Source of the DNA: Bacilli bacterium
Lineage (GTDB): Bacteria > Bacillota_I > Bacilli_A > RFN20 > CAG-288
Length of the DNA: 64,000 nucleotides
Reading direction: 5' to 3'
NCBI GenBank assembly: GCA_900770925.1
Contig: CAAGLY010000018.1
Span: 59,059-123,058 of the forward strand
The translations under genes and the position numbers were made by a program. This document shows positions 1-8,155 of this stretch, piece by piece. Numbering within the stretch: position 1 is the first letter of the stretch; each line of letters begins with the position of its first letter. The notes beneath the pieces were generated by a model, which did no database searches, was not told where the DNA came from, and was given only the letters and a program-made list of their open reading frames with translations.

Positions 1-44
1 CATGTTAGTGAAATAATAATTTACCCTTTATATCAATTCGGCAA

Positions 45-695
45 TCAGAAGCTGAAGCTGTCATCCCTTTTCAGCCAGAGAGGTTTGAGATAAAACACGT
101 TCTTCCGGAAGAGCTCTTTCGGAAGGACGATCCTGTATTCGTTCAGCCTCCTTCTCTTAAAGGAAGAGTGGCTGTATTTTTTATCTCCGAGCAGCGTGTA
201 TCCATTTGAAGCGATGGCAAGACGGATTTGATTCTGTCTGCCTGTCTCGATTCTGATTTTGACTACACTGCCTAAATCGTTCTTATGATCCGGCCTGATA
301 TCAGTAATGGCTAATTTGCCTTCCCTTTTATCTTTGGTTACATAGCTCATTCCGGATTTCTTATTGTAGCTGATGTACTGCTCGACATGGATAGGCTTTG
401 TCCTATCTTCAGTCATGACTGCTTCATAGTATCGTCCGACTTCCTGCTGTTCAAAGCAGGACTGGAGTTTTTCCTTCCTCGGAATATTCTTGGCAAAAAG
501 CACAATTCCGGAAGTGTCACGGTCTAAACGATGGACAATGAAACACTTCTGCTTCTTCCGGTTCAAGTAGTCCCGTACATAGTGATAAAGATTATGAAAA
601 TCTCCTTCGGTTTTAGCAATTGTCAAAAGACCGCTTTTTTTCGTAACAGCAATCCTATCCTTATCTTCGTATAGGACATCGAAGGAGCGTTTCAT
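45..695 (-). CDS. RluA/RluD-family pseudouridine synthase, short form
   Basis: Converts uridine to pseudouridine in structured RNA; the exact target cannot be told from sequence. The family signature HRLDRDTSG sits at residues 55-63 with the catalytic Asp58, and ETGRQNQIRLAI (about 151-162) matches the second family block, although the usual Thr-His is replaced by Gln-Asn. There is no N-terminal S4 RNA-binding domain, so at 216 residues it is a catalytic-core-only member, unlike the S4-containing paralogue at the right end of the window. It stands alone and is divergent from the acetyltransferase gene. A TTGTAA box (725-730) and TAAAAT box (702-707) are 17 bases apart, and the -10 ends only six bases before the ATG with no Shine-Dalgarno sequence, which suggests a leaderless message. 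Family call is firm; substrate is unknown. Confidence 0.88.
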   Translation of the reverse strand: MKRSFDVLYEDKDRIAVTKKSGLLTIAKTEGDFHNLYHYVRDYLNRKKQKCFIVHRLDRDTSGIVLFAKNIPRKEKLQSCFEQQEVGRYYEAVMTEDRTKPIHVEQYISYNKKSGMSYVTKDKREGKLAITDIRPDHKNDLGSVVKIRIETGRQNQIRLAIASNGYTLLGDKKYSHSSFKRRRLNEYRIVLPKELFRKNVFYLKPLWLKRDDSFSF

Positions 696-767
696 GCTTT
701 TATTTTACACTCTTAAGCGACAATTTACAAAAGTCAGGTAAAATATTAAAAGAGGAAAATATCCATT

Positions 768-1400
768 ATGACAAAAGAAGAAGAAAAAATCTTAAACAGC
801 GGTGAACTCTATGGACCACGGGATTTTGAAGCGAATCAGGCATCCCTGATTGAGAAGGTCAATCAGTACAATAGGACTCCTTCTTCAGCGGAAGGCAGGA
901 AGAAAAGAGAGGCTATGCTACAGGATATGCTTGGCCATTGCGGAAAGGAAATCTATATCGAGCCGCCTTTCCATTCCAACTGGGGAGGCAAGCATGTCTA
1001 TATCGGAGACTATTTCTACTCCAATTTCAATTTGACTTTGGTTGATGACGGAAACATTGTCATCGGCGATTATGTCAGGTTTGGACCTAATGTTACTCTT
1101 GTTACTGCAACTCACCCGATTTCCCCTTCTTTACGAAAGTATAAAGTCGAATACAATAAACAGATTACCATTGGAAATAATGTCTGGATTGGTGCAAATT
1201 CTGTGATTCTTCCTGGGGTTAAGATCGGAAACAATTCCATCATCGGTGCAGGGAGTCTTGTTACAAAGGATATCCCGGATAACGTGGTTGCTTTTGGCTC
1301 TCCGGCTAAGGTCTACCGCGAAATAACGGATGAGGATTTTGAATTCTATGACCATGGAAAGAAAATCAAACAGGAGAGGATTGAAAAATACGGGTTTTAA
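768..1400 (+). CDS. Maltose/galactoside O-acetyltransferase family protein
   Basis: Acetyl-CoA dependent sugar O-acetyltransferase of the left-handed beta-helix class. The N-terminal part (about 1-60) resembles the maltose acetyltransferase cap, with a start like MTKEEEKILNSGELY. From about residue 60 there are hexapeptide repeats, including the conserved FGPNVTLVTATHP and VWIGANSVILPGVKIG stretches; the His in the first of these is the usual catalytic base. Length (210) is slightly above the typical 185-200 because of a C-terminal tail. An AGAGGA ribosome site lies about ten bases before the ATG. It is followed 58 bases later by upp, which has its own promoter. The physiological acceptor sugar is unknown, and a role in detoxifying excess sugars is only the textbook idea for the family. 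Confidence 0.88.
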   Translation: MTKEEEKILNSGELYGPRDFEANQASLIEKVNQYNRTPSSAEGRKKREAMLQDMLGHCGKEIYIEPPFHSNWGGKHVYIGDYFYSNFNLTLVDDGNIVIGDYVRFGPNVTLVTATHPISPSLRKYKVEYNKQITIGNNVWIGANSVILPGVKIGNNSIIGAGSLVTKDIPDNVVAFGSPAKVYREITDEDFEFYDHGKKIKQERIEKYGF

Positions 1401-1458
1401 AAGACGATTCTATCCGATATAATAATATCCCGAAAACAATTGAAAGGAGAACTTCGTT

Positions 1459-2115
1459 ATGGATTTGAAAAAGTATCCGAATGTTACCCTCCTCAACCAT
1501 CCGCTGCTTACACACAAGATTTCTTTGCTTCGGGATGTTCACACGGGAACAAATGAATTCCGCCATTTAGTTAAGGAAATTGCGGTCAGGGAAGGCTATG
1601 AAGCCCTTCGCAGTCTGCCGACAGAGAAAGTTAAGATTCAGACCCCTGTCGAAGAGGCTGAAGTTCCGATGATTTCTGGCAAGAAGCTCTGCTTCGTTCC
1701 GATTCTCCGTGCCGGACTTGGCATGGTCGACGGAAGGCTTGAGCTTGTTCCTAGCGCAAAAGTCGGACATCTTGGCAGGTACCGTGATGAAACTACGCAT
1801 AAGCCTGTCGAATACTATTGCAAGCTCCCTTATTCCTTAGCCGAACGTGAAATCTATGTCTTAGATCCGATGTTCGCAACCGGCGGCTCTGCCATCGATG
1901 CTAGGGAAAGGCTGATTAAACATGGTGCAAAGCGGGAGAACCTCCACTTCATCTGCATCATCGCTGCTCCGGAAGGCGTTGAAGCCTTTGAGAAGGTCTA
2001 TCCGGATATTCCGGTCTTTATCGGTAATCTCGATCGTTGCCTGAATGAACATGCTTACATCTGCCCCGGACTTGGCGATGCCGGCGACCGTATCTTCGGT
2101 ACCATCAAATACTAA
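1459..2115 (+). CDS. upp: Uracil phosphoribosyltransferase
   Basis: Makes UMP from uracil and PRPP in the cytoplasm (pyrimidine salvage). The PRPP-binding loop VLDPMFATGGSA and the uracil-binding C-terminal block PGLGDAGDRIFGT are both intact, and length (218) is close to the usual 209. This gene also shows the altered code well: residue 107 in GHLGMYRD and residue 93 in VDGMLELVP are both written AGG (1777-1779 and 1735-1737), while the Arg of YRD is CGT. A CCGATATAAT promoter element (1414-1423) precedes an AAAGGAG ribosome site. The gene is monocistronic, closed by a hairpin terminator. Certain. Confidence 0.97.
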   Translation: MDLKKYPNVTLLNHPLLTHKISLLRDVHTGTNEFRHLVKEIAVREGYEALRSLPTEKVKIQTPVEEAEVPMISGKKLCFVPILRAGLGMVDGRLELVPSAKVGHLGRYRDETTHKPVEYYCKLPYSLAEREIYVLDPMFATGGSAIDARERLIKHGAKRENLHFICIIAAPEGVEAFEKVYPDIPVFIGNLDRCLNEHAYICPGLGDAGDRIFGTIKY

Positions 2116-2123
2116 AAAAATAT

Positions 2124-2157
2124 AACTGCCCGTGACCTTTCGCTACAGGCAGTTTTT
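2124..2157 (+). terminator. Intrinsic terminator after upp
   Basis: Inverted repeat AACTGCC (2124-2130) and GGCAGTT (2148-2154) followed by a short T-run, directly after the upp stop codon. Confidence 0.75.
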
Positions 2158-2346
2158 ACTGTATCAAAGAAAAGCATCTGTTGTTGCTTTTGAGCCTTGC
2201 CTTTTTCTGATATAAGGCAGTTACAGCGTTAGGATGCTGTCAGAGACTAGCTCCTTTATCAGAGCTTCTTTTTCTAATGCTTTTTGTTTTGATTTTCTTT
2301 TTCGCCCTTAGCGAGTAGAATCTATCTTAGTTCAGGAGGAAATAAT

Positions 2347-3450
2347 ATGGATGAGGTCGGAAAAGAGATAAAGCCACGGATTCAGTATATAGATGTTGCA
2401 AAATGCATCGGTATCTTTCTTGTTGTGTTTGCCCATCTCCGCGGACAGGAGAGGGAAACGGCATGGATTGATGCTTTCCATAGGCCTCTTTTCTTTTTCC
2501 TTAGCGGCAGGACGCTAAAAATCCGTAAAGAAGAAGACTTCTTTGATTTCCTTCGGCGGAAGACAAAGAGCTATGTCATTCCTTACTTTGTCTTAAGTTT
2601 TGTTTCTATCCTTGTGGACAGGGTCATCTTATCAAGGAGAGGGCAGGGAGGAAACGTTTCCTGGCCTTGGTTTGTCAATCAGCTGATTCAGTGTGTAGAA
2701 GAGAAACGCTGCCGTTCTATCTGGTTTGTCGGTGCTCTTTTCACCAGCGAGATCTTTGCTTACTTCATTATCCGTTTAGGCAAAGATAAGCTCTATCTGT
2801 CTTCTATCTATGCGGCCATCTTCTTAGCTTTTGCGATTATCTATAACTACTTCACTCCGGGCTTTCTAATCTGGAGCAGGGATGCGGCTTTCTTCGGAGC
2901 AGTCTTTGTCTTCCTCGGCTATCTTTTTGCCTCTGAAAAGCTGACTAAGGTAAGAGGAGTTCTTCTCGGGAACCGAATACTTTCTTTAATAAGGGGACTT
3001 ATCTTCAGGGCAATTGTCATCACGATCCAGGAGCTGCTCTTAAAGTATTTCGGCAATGCGCACCTCAGCAGGTGGGGATGTAATTTCTCTCCTTACTATA
3101 TCGTCCTTCCTCTTGCTGTCCTTGGCTGCCTTTCCGCAGTTAGGATCAGCTATGGTATTTCAAACAGGCTCAGGGGAAAAATCGGACAGAGGACAATCAT
3201 CATCCTTGCTTTCCAGCAGAGTATCGGAATTCCGGTCTATAACAGGATGGCGAAAGGATGGGCGGATTCTATAGGAACGAATACCAGGTGGAATATCAAC
3301 TGGATTATCTATACCTTTGTCGGTTCGCTCTTTATCCTTATGTTATCCGTTCCCATCTATTACTTCTTCCGTTATACGCCTCTCTGTATTGCCTTAAACA
3401 AGAAACTTCCTTACTCCGTTCCTATTAGAAAGAAAAAAGAACATCAATAG
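2347..3450 (+). CDS. Acyltransferase 3 family membrane protein
   Basis: Integral membrane acyltransferase (AT3/OafA-like), which O-acylates a carbohydrate on or passing through the membrane. The N-terminal motif YIDVAKCIGIFLVVFAHL carries the family's conserved His at the end of the first membrane helix, and FHRPLFFFLSG is the second family signature. Roughly ten hydrophobic segments follow, and length (367) is typical. It has a strong AGGAGG ribosome site and lies alone between upp and the convergent SPFH gene. The substrate is unknown; a cell-surface glycan is the usual target. The C-terminal tail is Lys/Arg rich, consistent with a cytoplasmic end. Confidence 0.82.
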   Translation: MDEVGKEIKPRIQYIDVAKCIGIFLVVFAHLRGQERETAWIDAFHRPLFFFLSGRTLKIRKEEDFFDFLRRKTKSYVIPYFVLSFVSILVDRVILSRRGQGGNVSWPWFVNQLIQCVEEKRCRSIWFVGALFTSEIFAYFIIRLGKDKLYLSSIYAAIFLAFAIIYNYFTPGFLIWSRDAAFFGAVFVFLGYLFASEKLTKVRGVLLGNRILSLIRGLIFRAIVITIQELLLKYFGNAHLSRWGCNFSPYYIVLPLAVLGCLSAVRISYGISNRLRGKIGQRTIIILAFQQSIGIPVYNRMAKGWADSIGTNTRWNINWIIYTFVGSLFILMLSVPIYYFFRYTPLCIALNKKLPYSVPIRKKKEHQ

Positions 3451-3452
3451 AA

Positions 3453-3496
3453 AAAGGGCCATCTTTCTTTTCAGACAGAAAGACAGCCCTTTTTTG
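3453..3496. terminator. Bidirectional terminator between convergent genes
   Basis: AAAGGGC (3453-3459) pairs with GCCCTTT (3486-3492), with an inner CTTTC/GAAAG stem. A-rich and T-rich flanks on both sides suit termination of the rightward acyltransferase and the leftward SPFH gene. Confidence 0.8.
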
Positions 3497-3510
3497 TTTT
3501 CAGAGATTGG

Positions 3511-4473
3511 TTACTTTTTTTCTTCAGATGTTTCAGGATTTTTTACTGCTTCTTTTGCAACAGCCATGAAGGAAGTAAGGTCCTGTATATTCGAAGGAAC
3601 GATGAGCTTTGTTGCTTTGCCTTCGGCGACCTTTTCCCTTGTTTCCCTAGAGCGGAGAGCTAAGGATTCCTTTGTCGGCTTAGCCTCGTTGATCCTCTGG
3701 ATACCTTTGGCTTCAGCCTGACGGAGCCTTAATTCGCCGTCTGCCTGGGCTTTCTTAATCTTCAGGATTGCTTCTGACTCAGCTTCTGCTGCTTTGATCT
3801 TTGCCTGCTTATCGGCATCGGCGTTTAAGATAGCGGCTTCCTTCTTACCTTCTGCGATAGTGATAGCGGAAGTCTTCTCGCCTTCGGCAATCAGGATCTT
3901 TTCCCGTTTTTCCCGTTCGGCACGCCTTTGCTTTTCCCTTGCTTCCTGAATATCGTGCGGAGGAAGGATGTTCTTGACTTCGACACGGGTGACTTTGATT
4001 CCCCAGGGATCGGTTGCCTCATCGACGATAGAACGCCTCTTGGAGTTGATATAGTCACGGCTGGTGAGGGTGTCATCTAAGTCAAGGTCTCCGATCAGGT
4101 TACGCCTTGTGGTTGCCGTTAATGCTTCGATACCGGCAATCGGATTCTCCACGCCGTAGGTGTACAGCTTAGAATCGGTTACCTGGAAGAAGACAATGGA
4201 ATCAATCTGCCTAGTGACATTATCCTTAGTAATGACCGGCTGAGGCGGGAAGTCATAGATCTGTTCCTTAAGGGAGACCTTCTTGACTACGCGGTCAATG
4301 AACGGGGCAAGGAAATGGATACCGGTAGACCAGGTGGTCAGGTATTTTCCGAACCGTTCGATAATGTAGTTCTCTGTCTGACGGACGATGCGGAAGGAGG
4401 AAAGGAGGATGATAACGAGGATTAGGAATAAGACGGCAATAACGACAATTAAGACGATTAATCCGACTGGCAT
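3511..4473 (-). CDS. SPFH (stomatin/prohibitin-like) membrane protein
   Basis: Membrane-anchored SPFH-domain protein that normally forms large ring or cage assemblies on the cytoplasmic membrane. Residues about 4-26 form one hydrophobic anchor, residues about 27-190 the SPFH domain, and residues about 175-265 a long Ala/Glu/Lys coiled coil. The family block at the domain end reads DIQEAMEKQMRAERE when AGG is Met (AGG at 3937-3939 and 3925-3927), the exact family consensus; the standard code would put Arg at both invariant Met positions. It lies four bases downstream of an NfeD gene, the usual partner. The pair is thought to organise membrane domains or protease access; the exact role here is unknown. 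Confidence 0.92.
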   Translation of the reverse strand: MPVGLIVLIVVIAVLFLILVIILLSSFRIVRQTENYIIERFGKYLTTWSTGIHFLAPFIDRVVKKVSLKEQIYDFPPQPVITKDNVTRQIDSIVFFQVTDSKLYTYGVENPIAGIEALTATTRRNLIGDLDLDDTLTSRDYINSKRRSIVDEATDPWGIKVTRVEVKNILPPHDIQEAREKQRRAEREKREKILIAEGEKTSAITIAEGKKEAAILNADADKQAKIKAAEAESEAILKIKKAQADGELRLRQAEAKGIQRINEAKPTKESLALRSRETREKVAEGKATKLIVPSNIQDLTSFMAVAKEAVKNPETSEEKK

Positions 4474-4477
4474 ATGG

Positions 4478-4924
4478 TTAGCGCTCCTTTTTCTCTTCGA
4501 CGACTAACGTATTTCCTTCGATACTGCGGACAGCGATTTTCTTTCCTTCTTCGATCGGATGTCCATCAAAGGACTTTGCATTGTAGATGACATCGTTGAC
4601 TTTGATTTCACCCAATTTATCCTGGCTGATGGATTTCTTTAAGAGATACTCTTTTCCGATCCTTCCTTCAGAATTGAATTTCCTATGATGAGGGGAAAGC
4701 TTCTTTGCTAAGGGTCTTAAGGCAAACAGCATGATTAAGCTGACAGCAAAGAAAGTAATGATAGAAACATAGTAAGGGACCTTAGGTATCCTCGCTAAGA
4801 CAAAGGCGGCTAAAGAACCGATGACAAACCAGATGGAGACGAGTTCGACTGTACAGACTTCTGCTATAACGAAAGCAAAGGCTAAACAGACAAAGACAAT
4901 TGCGCAGATTAGATTCGGTGTCAT
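4478..4924 (-). CDS. NfeD-like membrane protein
   Basis: Short NfeD-family protein of 148 residues: three to four membrane helices in residues 1-75 followed by a soluble OB-fold domain (about 80-145, with GRIGKEYLLKKSI and a valine-rich end). NfeD proteins are encoded next to SPFH proteins and are believed to act with them. Here it is the first gene of a two-gene operon, with its stop four bases before the SPFH start. It lacks the N-terminal ClpP-like protease domain of long NfeD proteins. An AGGAGGGATTG ribosome site precedes the ATG. Confidence 0.85.
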   Translation of the reverse strand: MTPNLICAIVFVCLAFAFVIAEVCTVELVSIWFVIGSLAAFVLARIPKVPYYVSIITFFAVSLIMLFALRPLAKKLSPHHRKFNSEGRIGKEYLLKKSISQDKLGEIKVNDVIYNAKSFDGHPIEEGKKIAVRSIEGNTLVVEEKKER

Positions 4925-4981
4925 TTCAATCCCTCCTTTTCTTCAAATAATATAACAGAAAAATAGGGTAAAGGAAAGAAT

Positions 4982-5947
4982 CTATATGTCTAATCCCCAA
5001 AGGGCGCTAGCCCCATAGATTCCGGCATTGTTCTTCCTTTTGGCAACCCTGATTTCTGTCTTATGTCCCTTTTCGAATCCAGAGGAGTCTTTGTTGGTTT
5101 TCTTCTTCAGCTGTGGAAGGAAAAAGGAAGAGAAATCAGCTACTCCTCCGCCTAGAAGGACGGCCTGAGGACGGAAGAGGATATTGATGTTGATGATGAC
5201 TTCCTTTAGATCGTCAAGATAATGGTCTAGCGCTTCCTTTGCTGCCATGTCCTTAGAAGCAAAGGAGATAACCGTTTTGATATTCAGATCATTATAGATC
5301 GGAGAATCCGGAAACTTCTCCTTCAGATCAAGCGCATCAAGGATAAGACCGGTTGCCGAAGCGTACCTTTCCGCACATCCTTTTCTTCCGCAGGTGCATG
5401 TCCGTCCGTTACGGTAAAGGATCCTATGTCCGATTTCTGCCCCTGTTCCGTCTTTTCCTTCCCTTATCTTGCCATCGACTAGAATTCCGCTTCCCAATCC
5501 GGTTCCTAAGGTCAGTAAGACAGCGTTTTTCCTTCCTTTTGCCTTTCCATAGACAGCTTCTCCTAGAAGAGCCGCATTAGCATCGTTAGTGATTCTTACC
5601 TTCAGTCCTGTCCTCTTTTCCCTTATCTCTTTCCTTGGATAGTTCTTCCTCTTGAGGTTATTGGAGTAGAGGACAACTCCTTTTTGACTGTTTATCCTTC
5701 CCGGACAACCGATTCCGATTCCTTTGATTAGGTAATCAGGAAATTCTTTCTTCCAGGAAAGGATCAGGGAGGAGGTCTCCTCCCTGATCTGATTCCTTGA
5801 TTTATCTCTGTTATCGATCCAGCACTTCCTTACTAATCCTCTGTCACAGGAAAAGAGTCCGACTTTGGTATGGGCACCGCCGATATCGATTCCGACTGTT
5901 GCTGTTTTTTCCATAGGATTACTTTCTTTTTCGGAGAAGAGCAACAT
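4982..5947 (-). CDS. ROK-family sugar kinase (probable glucokinase)
   Basis: ATP-dependent hexose kinase of the ROK family. The phosphate loop GIDIGGAHTKVG, the catalytic region TNDANAALLGE, the LGTGLGSGI adenosine block and the zinc site GHMILYRNGRTCTCGRKGC (His plus three Cys) are all present; the Met in GHM is an AGG codon. There is no N-terminal HTH, so it is an enzyme rather than a repressor. Two starts are possible: the ATG at 5947 has a good GGGAGAAGG ribosome site but overlaps the preceding gene by 29 bases; the ATG at 5914 gives the more typical N-terminus (MEKTATVGID). Glucose is the likeliest substrate, fitting with MalQ and phosphoglucomutase nearby, but other hexoses cannot be excluded. 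Confidence 0.9.
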   Translation of the reverse strand: MLLFSEKESNPMEKTATVGIDIGGAHTKVGLFSCDRGLVRKCWIDNRDKSRNQIREETSSLILSWKKEFPDYLIKGIGIGCPGRINSQKGVVLYSNNLKRKNYPRKEIREKRTGLKVRITNDANAALLGEAVYGKAKGRKNAVLLTLGTGLGSGILVDGKIREGKDGTGAEIGHRILYRNGRTCTCGRKGCAERYASATGLILDALDLKEKFPDSPIYNDLNIKTVISFASKDMAAKEALDHYLDDLKEVIININILFRPQAVLLGGGVADFSSFFLPQLKKKTNKDSSGFEKGHKTEIRVAKRKNNAGIYGASALWGLDI

Positions 5948-6791
5948 ATCCTTCTCCCTGATAAAGAAGGGTATTATCCGAATACCTGTAGAAGCAGGAG
6001 ACTAACAGTAAGAGAGTATAGGAACCTTTGAAGAGGAATCCGACGATGCCCTGAAGGATAAAGGAAATAGTCTTTAGGACAAAGTTAGCTAAATAGAATC
6101 CGGATGCATTCTTGAACTGATAGACCTCTTTCAGCGGGACTTTTCCTTCGCTCTGGAGAATCCATGCCGATAAGAGAATTAATAAAAGGCGGAAGAAAAA
6201 GATGACAACAGAGGAAAGGGTGCCGAGAATCGGAAAGAGGGAAAAGAGATAGGTGATAAGCGCGACAACGGCGGTAGAAAAAACGGAATTCAATAGATAA
6301 CGGCAGATGAACCGCTTCCTTCCGCGTTTGACATTCCTGTCGATACGGATAAGAACGCCGACGATAAAACTGGCGAGGAAATAAGTACCTAATTCAATCA
6401 GATAGCTGAACAGCCTATAGAGCTGATAGGTGGATCTTAATTCGGCATAGAAGGCAGTGAAGATAATCTGCTCCTCATCGGTCCTTACAACAGCAGCAGG
6501 AAAGCCGCTCCTGTCTTTCAGCCAGTCCTTGAAATAGACGGAGGTTTTCAATACAGAAGAGAAGTTCTGCTGAAGAAGAGGGGAGAAGTAGTTGTAGGCT
6601 TTTGCATAGAAATCCGGATAGTCCTGGAAATAAGAGCTCTGGCTCTGGGAAAGGAAGCTACTTGCCGCCTTCCTTCCGTAAAAGCAAAGCAGGATGGCTA
6701 AGGAATAGCCAACGATCATCCTGACGATAGCGGGGATAATCAGATAGAAGTGGGTGAAGAAGAATTTCCTGGTCTTCCGGAATACGTTCAT
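5919..6791 (-). CDS. Hypothetical multi-pass membrane protein
   Basis: A 290-residue protein I do not recognise. Hydrophobic segments are near residues 14-37, 125-147, 160-205 and 240-265, giving about six membrane passes, with a hydrophilic Gln/Ser/Tyr-rich loop between the first two. The C-terminus is positively charged (LLRKRK). It starts inside the end of the upstream membrane protein gene (four-base overlap) and runs into the ROK kinase gene, so the three are co-transcribed. Nothing in the sequence gives a function. Confidence 0.6.
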   Translation of the reverse strand: MNVFRKTRKFFFTHFYLIIPAIVRMIVGYSLAILLCFYGRKAASSFLSQSQSSYFQDYPDFYAKAYNYFSPLLQQNFSSVLKTSVYFKDWLKDRSGFPAAVVRTDEEQIIFTAFYAELRSTYQLYRLFSYLIELGTYFLASFIVGVLIRIDRNVKRGRKRFICRYLLNSVFSTAVVALITYLFSLFPILGTLSSVVIFFFRLLLILLSAWILQSEGKVPLKEVYQFKNASGFYLANFVLKTISFILQGIVGFLFKGSYTLLLLVSCFYRYSDNTLLYQGEGYVALLRKRK

Positions 6792-7996
6792 TCTTTATTC
6801 TTTTTCTGCTGCTTTGCTTCTTTCTTCTGATGCTTCTGGATTTCGCTTATCTTTCTTTCGATATCGTTCTGCCATTTATCCTGGGCAGTCTCTAATTTGA
6901 CGACAAGCGAGGTATCCCTGATATTGGTCCGCTTCTGCCTCTGAAGAAGCGAAGAGATGATCGAGACGATCAGGAAGAGGAAAGTGAATCCGCACTGGAT
7001 AATCAGCTTGATGTCGCCGTCATGGATTCCGGCAAACAGGCCAAGTCCGAAGATTCCGGCAATCAGGACATCGCCGATGATAGCAAGGGTGCGGAAGCGG
7101 GTAGAATGATTGTAAAGGTTAAAGGCACCGACTCCGGCAAAGAAACAGGCTAAGATAAAGGTAGCACAGGCGATGGTATAGACGGTCAGCCTGACGGCAG
7201 CGTCCCTTCCGGCCAAGGACGGCTTTTCCAGGAGCCCTTCCGGATGGATGATGGTGGAAATCCTGCTGAGCAGCCTAGTGAAGCCCATGCCCCATAGGCC
7301 TCCGCCTGCAACAAGAAGGCCGACTCTTGCTCCTCTGCGGAAGGAAGCCCAAGGGCGGTAGTTTCCTTTGGCTTTTCCAAAGGAATAGACAAGCTTGATG
7401 TTTCCTTCCTGATCAGCAAAGGAAATCAATCTGATTTTTCTCACTGAGGATATGTTGGCAAACGTGTCTTCGCTTGGCGTAACGAAGAGAATCGATATGG
7501 CTTCCCAGATAAAGACGGTGGCAGTTGTGTCCCTAAGCTCTTTGATGATTTCCCTGTTGGTGGTCTGATCGTTGAGATAGCCTTCTGATTGCAGGAAGTA
7601 CCTGAGATAAAGAGTGGCTAAGCCAAACAGGGCAAGCCTAGTTGCCGCGAACCAGGTGTTCTTCCGGGAATCCTGGTGGGAGTACCCCATCCTAGAGAAA
7701 CTATCGTTCAGCTTGGTGTTTAAGACTTCCGGTTCCCTGCTTCCGTAATCCTTTACATGGAGGATGATGTTGGCTTTATAGGTGCTTGGCCTTTTTGAGA
7801 GATCACTCTGGATTTCGTTCCTGACATCCGGAGAAAAAAACCGGCAATCTTCACTCTGATGGGAATTTTCCAATAATTCATCGGCTGAATCAAAGAAAAG
7901 GTTAATTGTCCTTGACTTTTTTGACTTATCGATAGTGAAGTAACGGGAGAGCATATTGGCCTCACGCTCTTCATAACTGACAGATTTCTTTGACAT
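6788..7996 (-). CDS. Hypothetical membrane protein with charged tail
   Basis: 402 residues, not recognised. The N-terminal 110 residues are soluble and charged; about five membrane segments follow between residues 115 and 350 (including Gly-rich GLLVAGGGLWGMGF and FGLGLFAGI). The last 45 residues are a Lys/Gln/Glu-rich cytoplasmic tail likely to form a helix. It is the first gene of the operon leading to the second membrane protein and the ROK kinase. A GAAGG ribosome site precedes the ATG. No motif points to transport or catalysis. Confidence 0.6.
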   Translation of the reverse strand: MSKKSVSYEEREANMLSRYFTIDKSKKSRTINLFFDSADELLENSHQSEDCRFFSPDVRNEIQSDLSKRPSTYKANIILHVKDYGSREPEVLNTKLNDSFSRMGYSHQDSRKNTWFAATRLALFGLATLYLRYFLQSEGYLNDQTTNREIIKELRDTTATVFIWEAISILFVTPSEDTFANISSVRKIRLISFADQEGNIKLVYSFGKAKGNYRPWASFRRGARVGLLVAGGGLWGMGFTRLLSRISTIIHPEGLLEKPSLAGRDAAVRLTVYTIACATFILACFFAGVGAFNLYNHSTRFRTLAIIGDVLIAGIFGLGLFAGIHDGDIKLIIQCGFTFLFLIVSIISSLLQRQKRTNIRDTSLVVKLETAQDKWQNDIERKISEIQKHQKKEAKQQKKNKE

Positions 7997-8155
7997 AAGA
8001 TGACCTTCTTTATCGTTTTTATCCTAATTATTGTAACAATTTCTATCTTCATTAGCTATTTCTGCCCGAAATTCCGCTTTTCCCTATGGAAATTTACGAA
8101 AAAGCGGTTAAAATATTTCCGGAGTCAGATTAATTCTGTGTAAGAGGATACAAGT

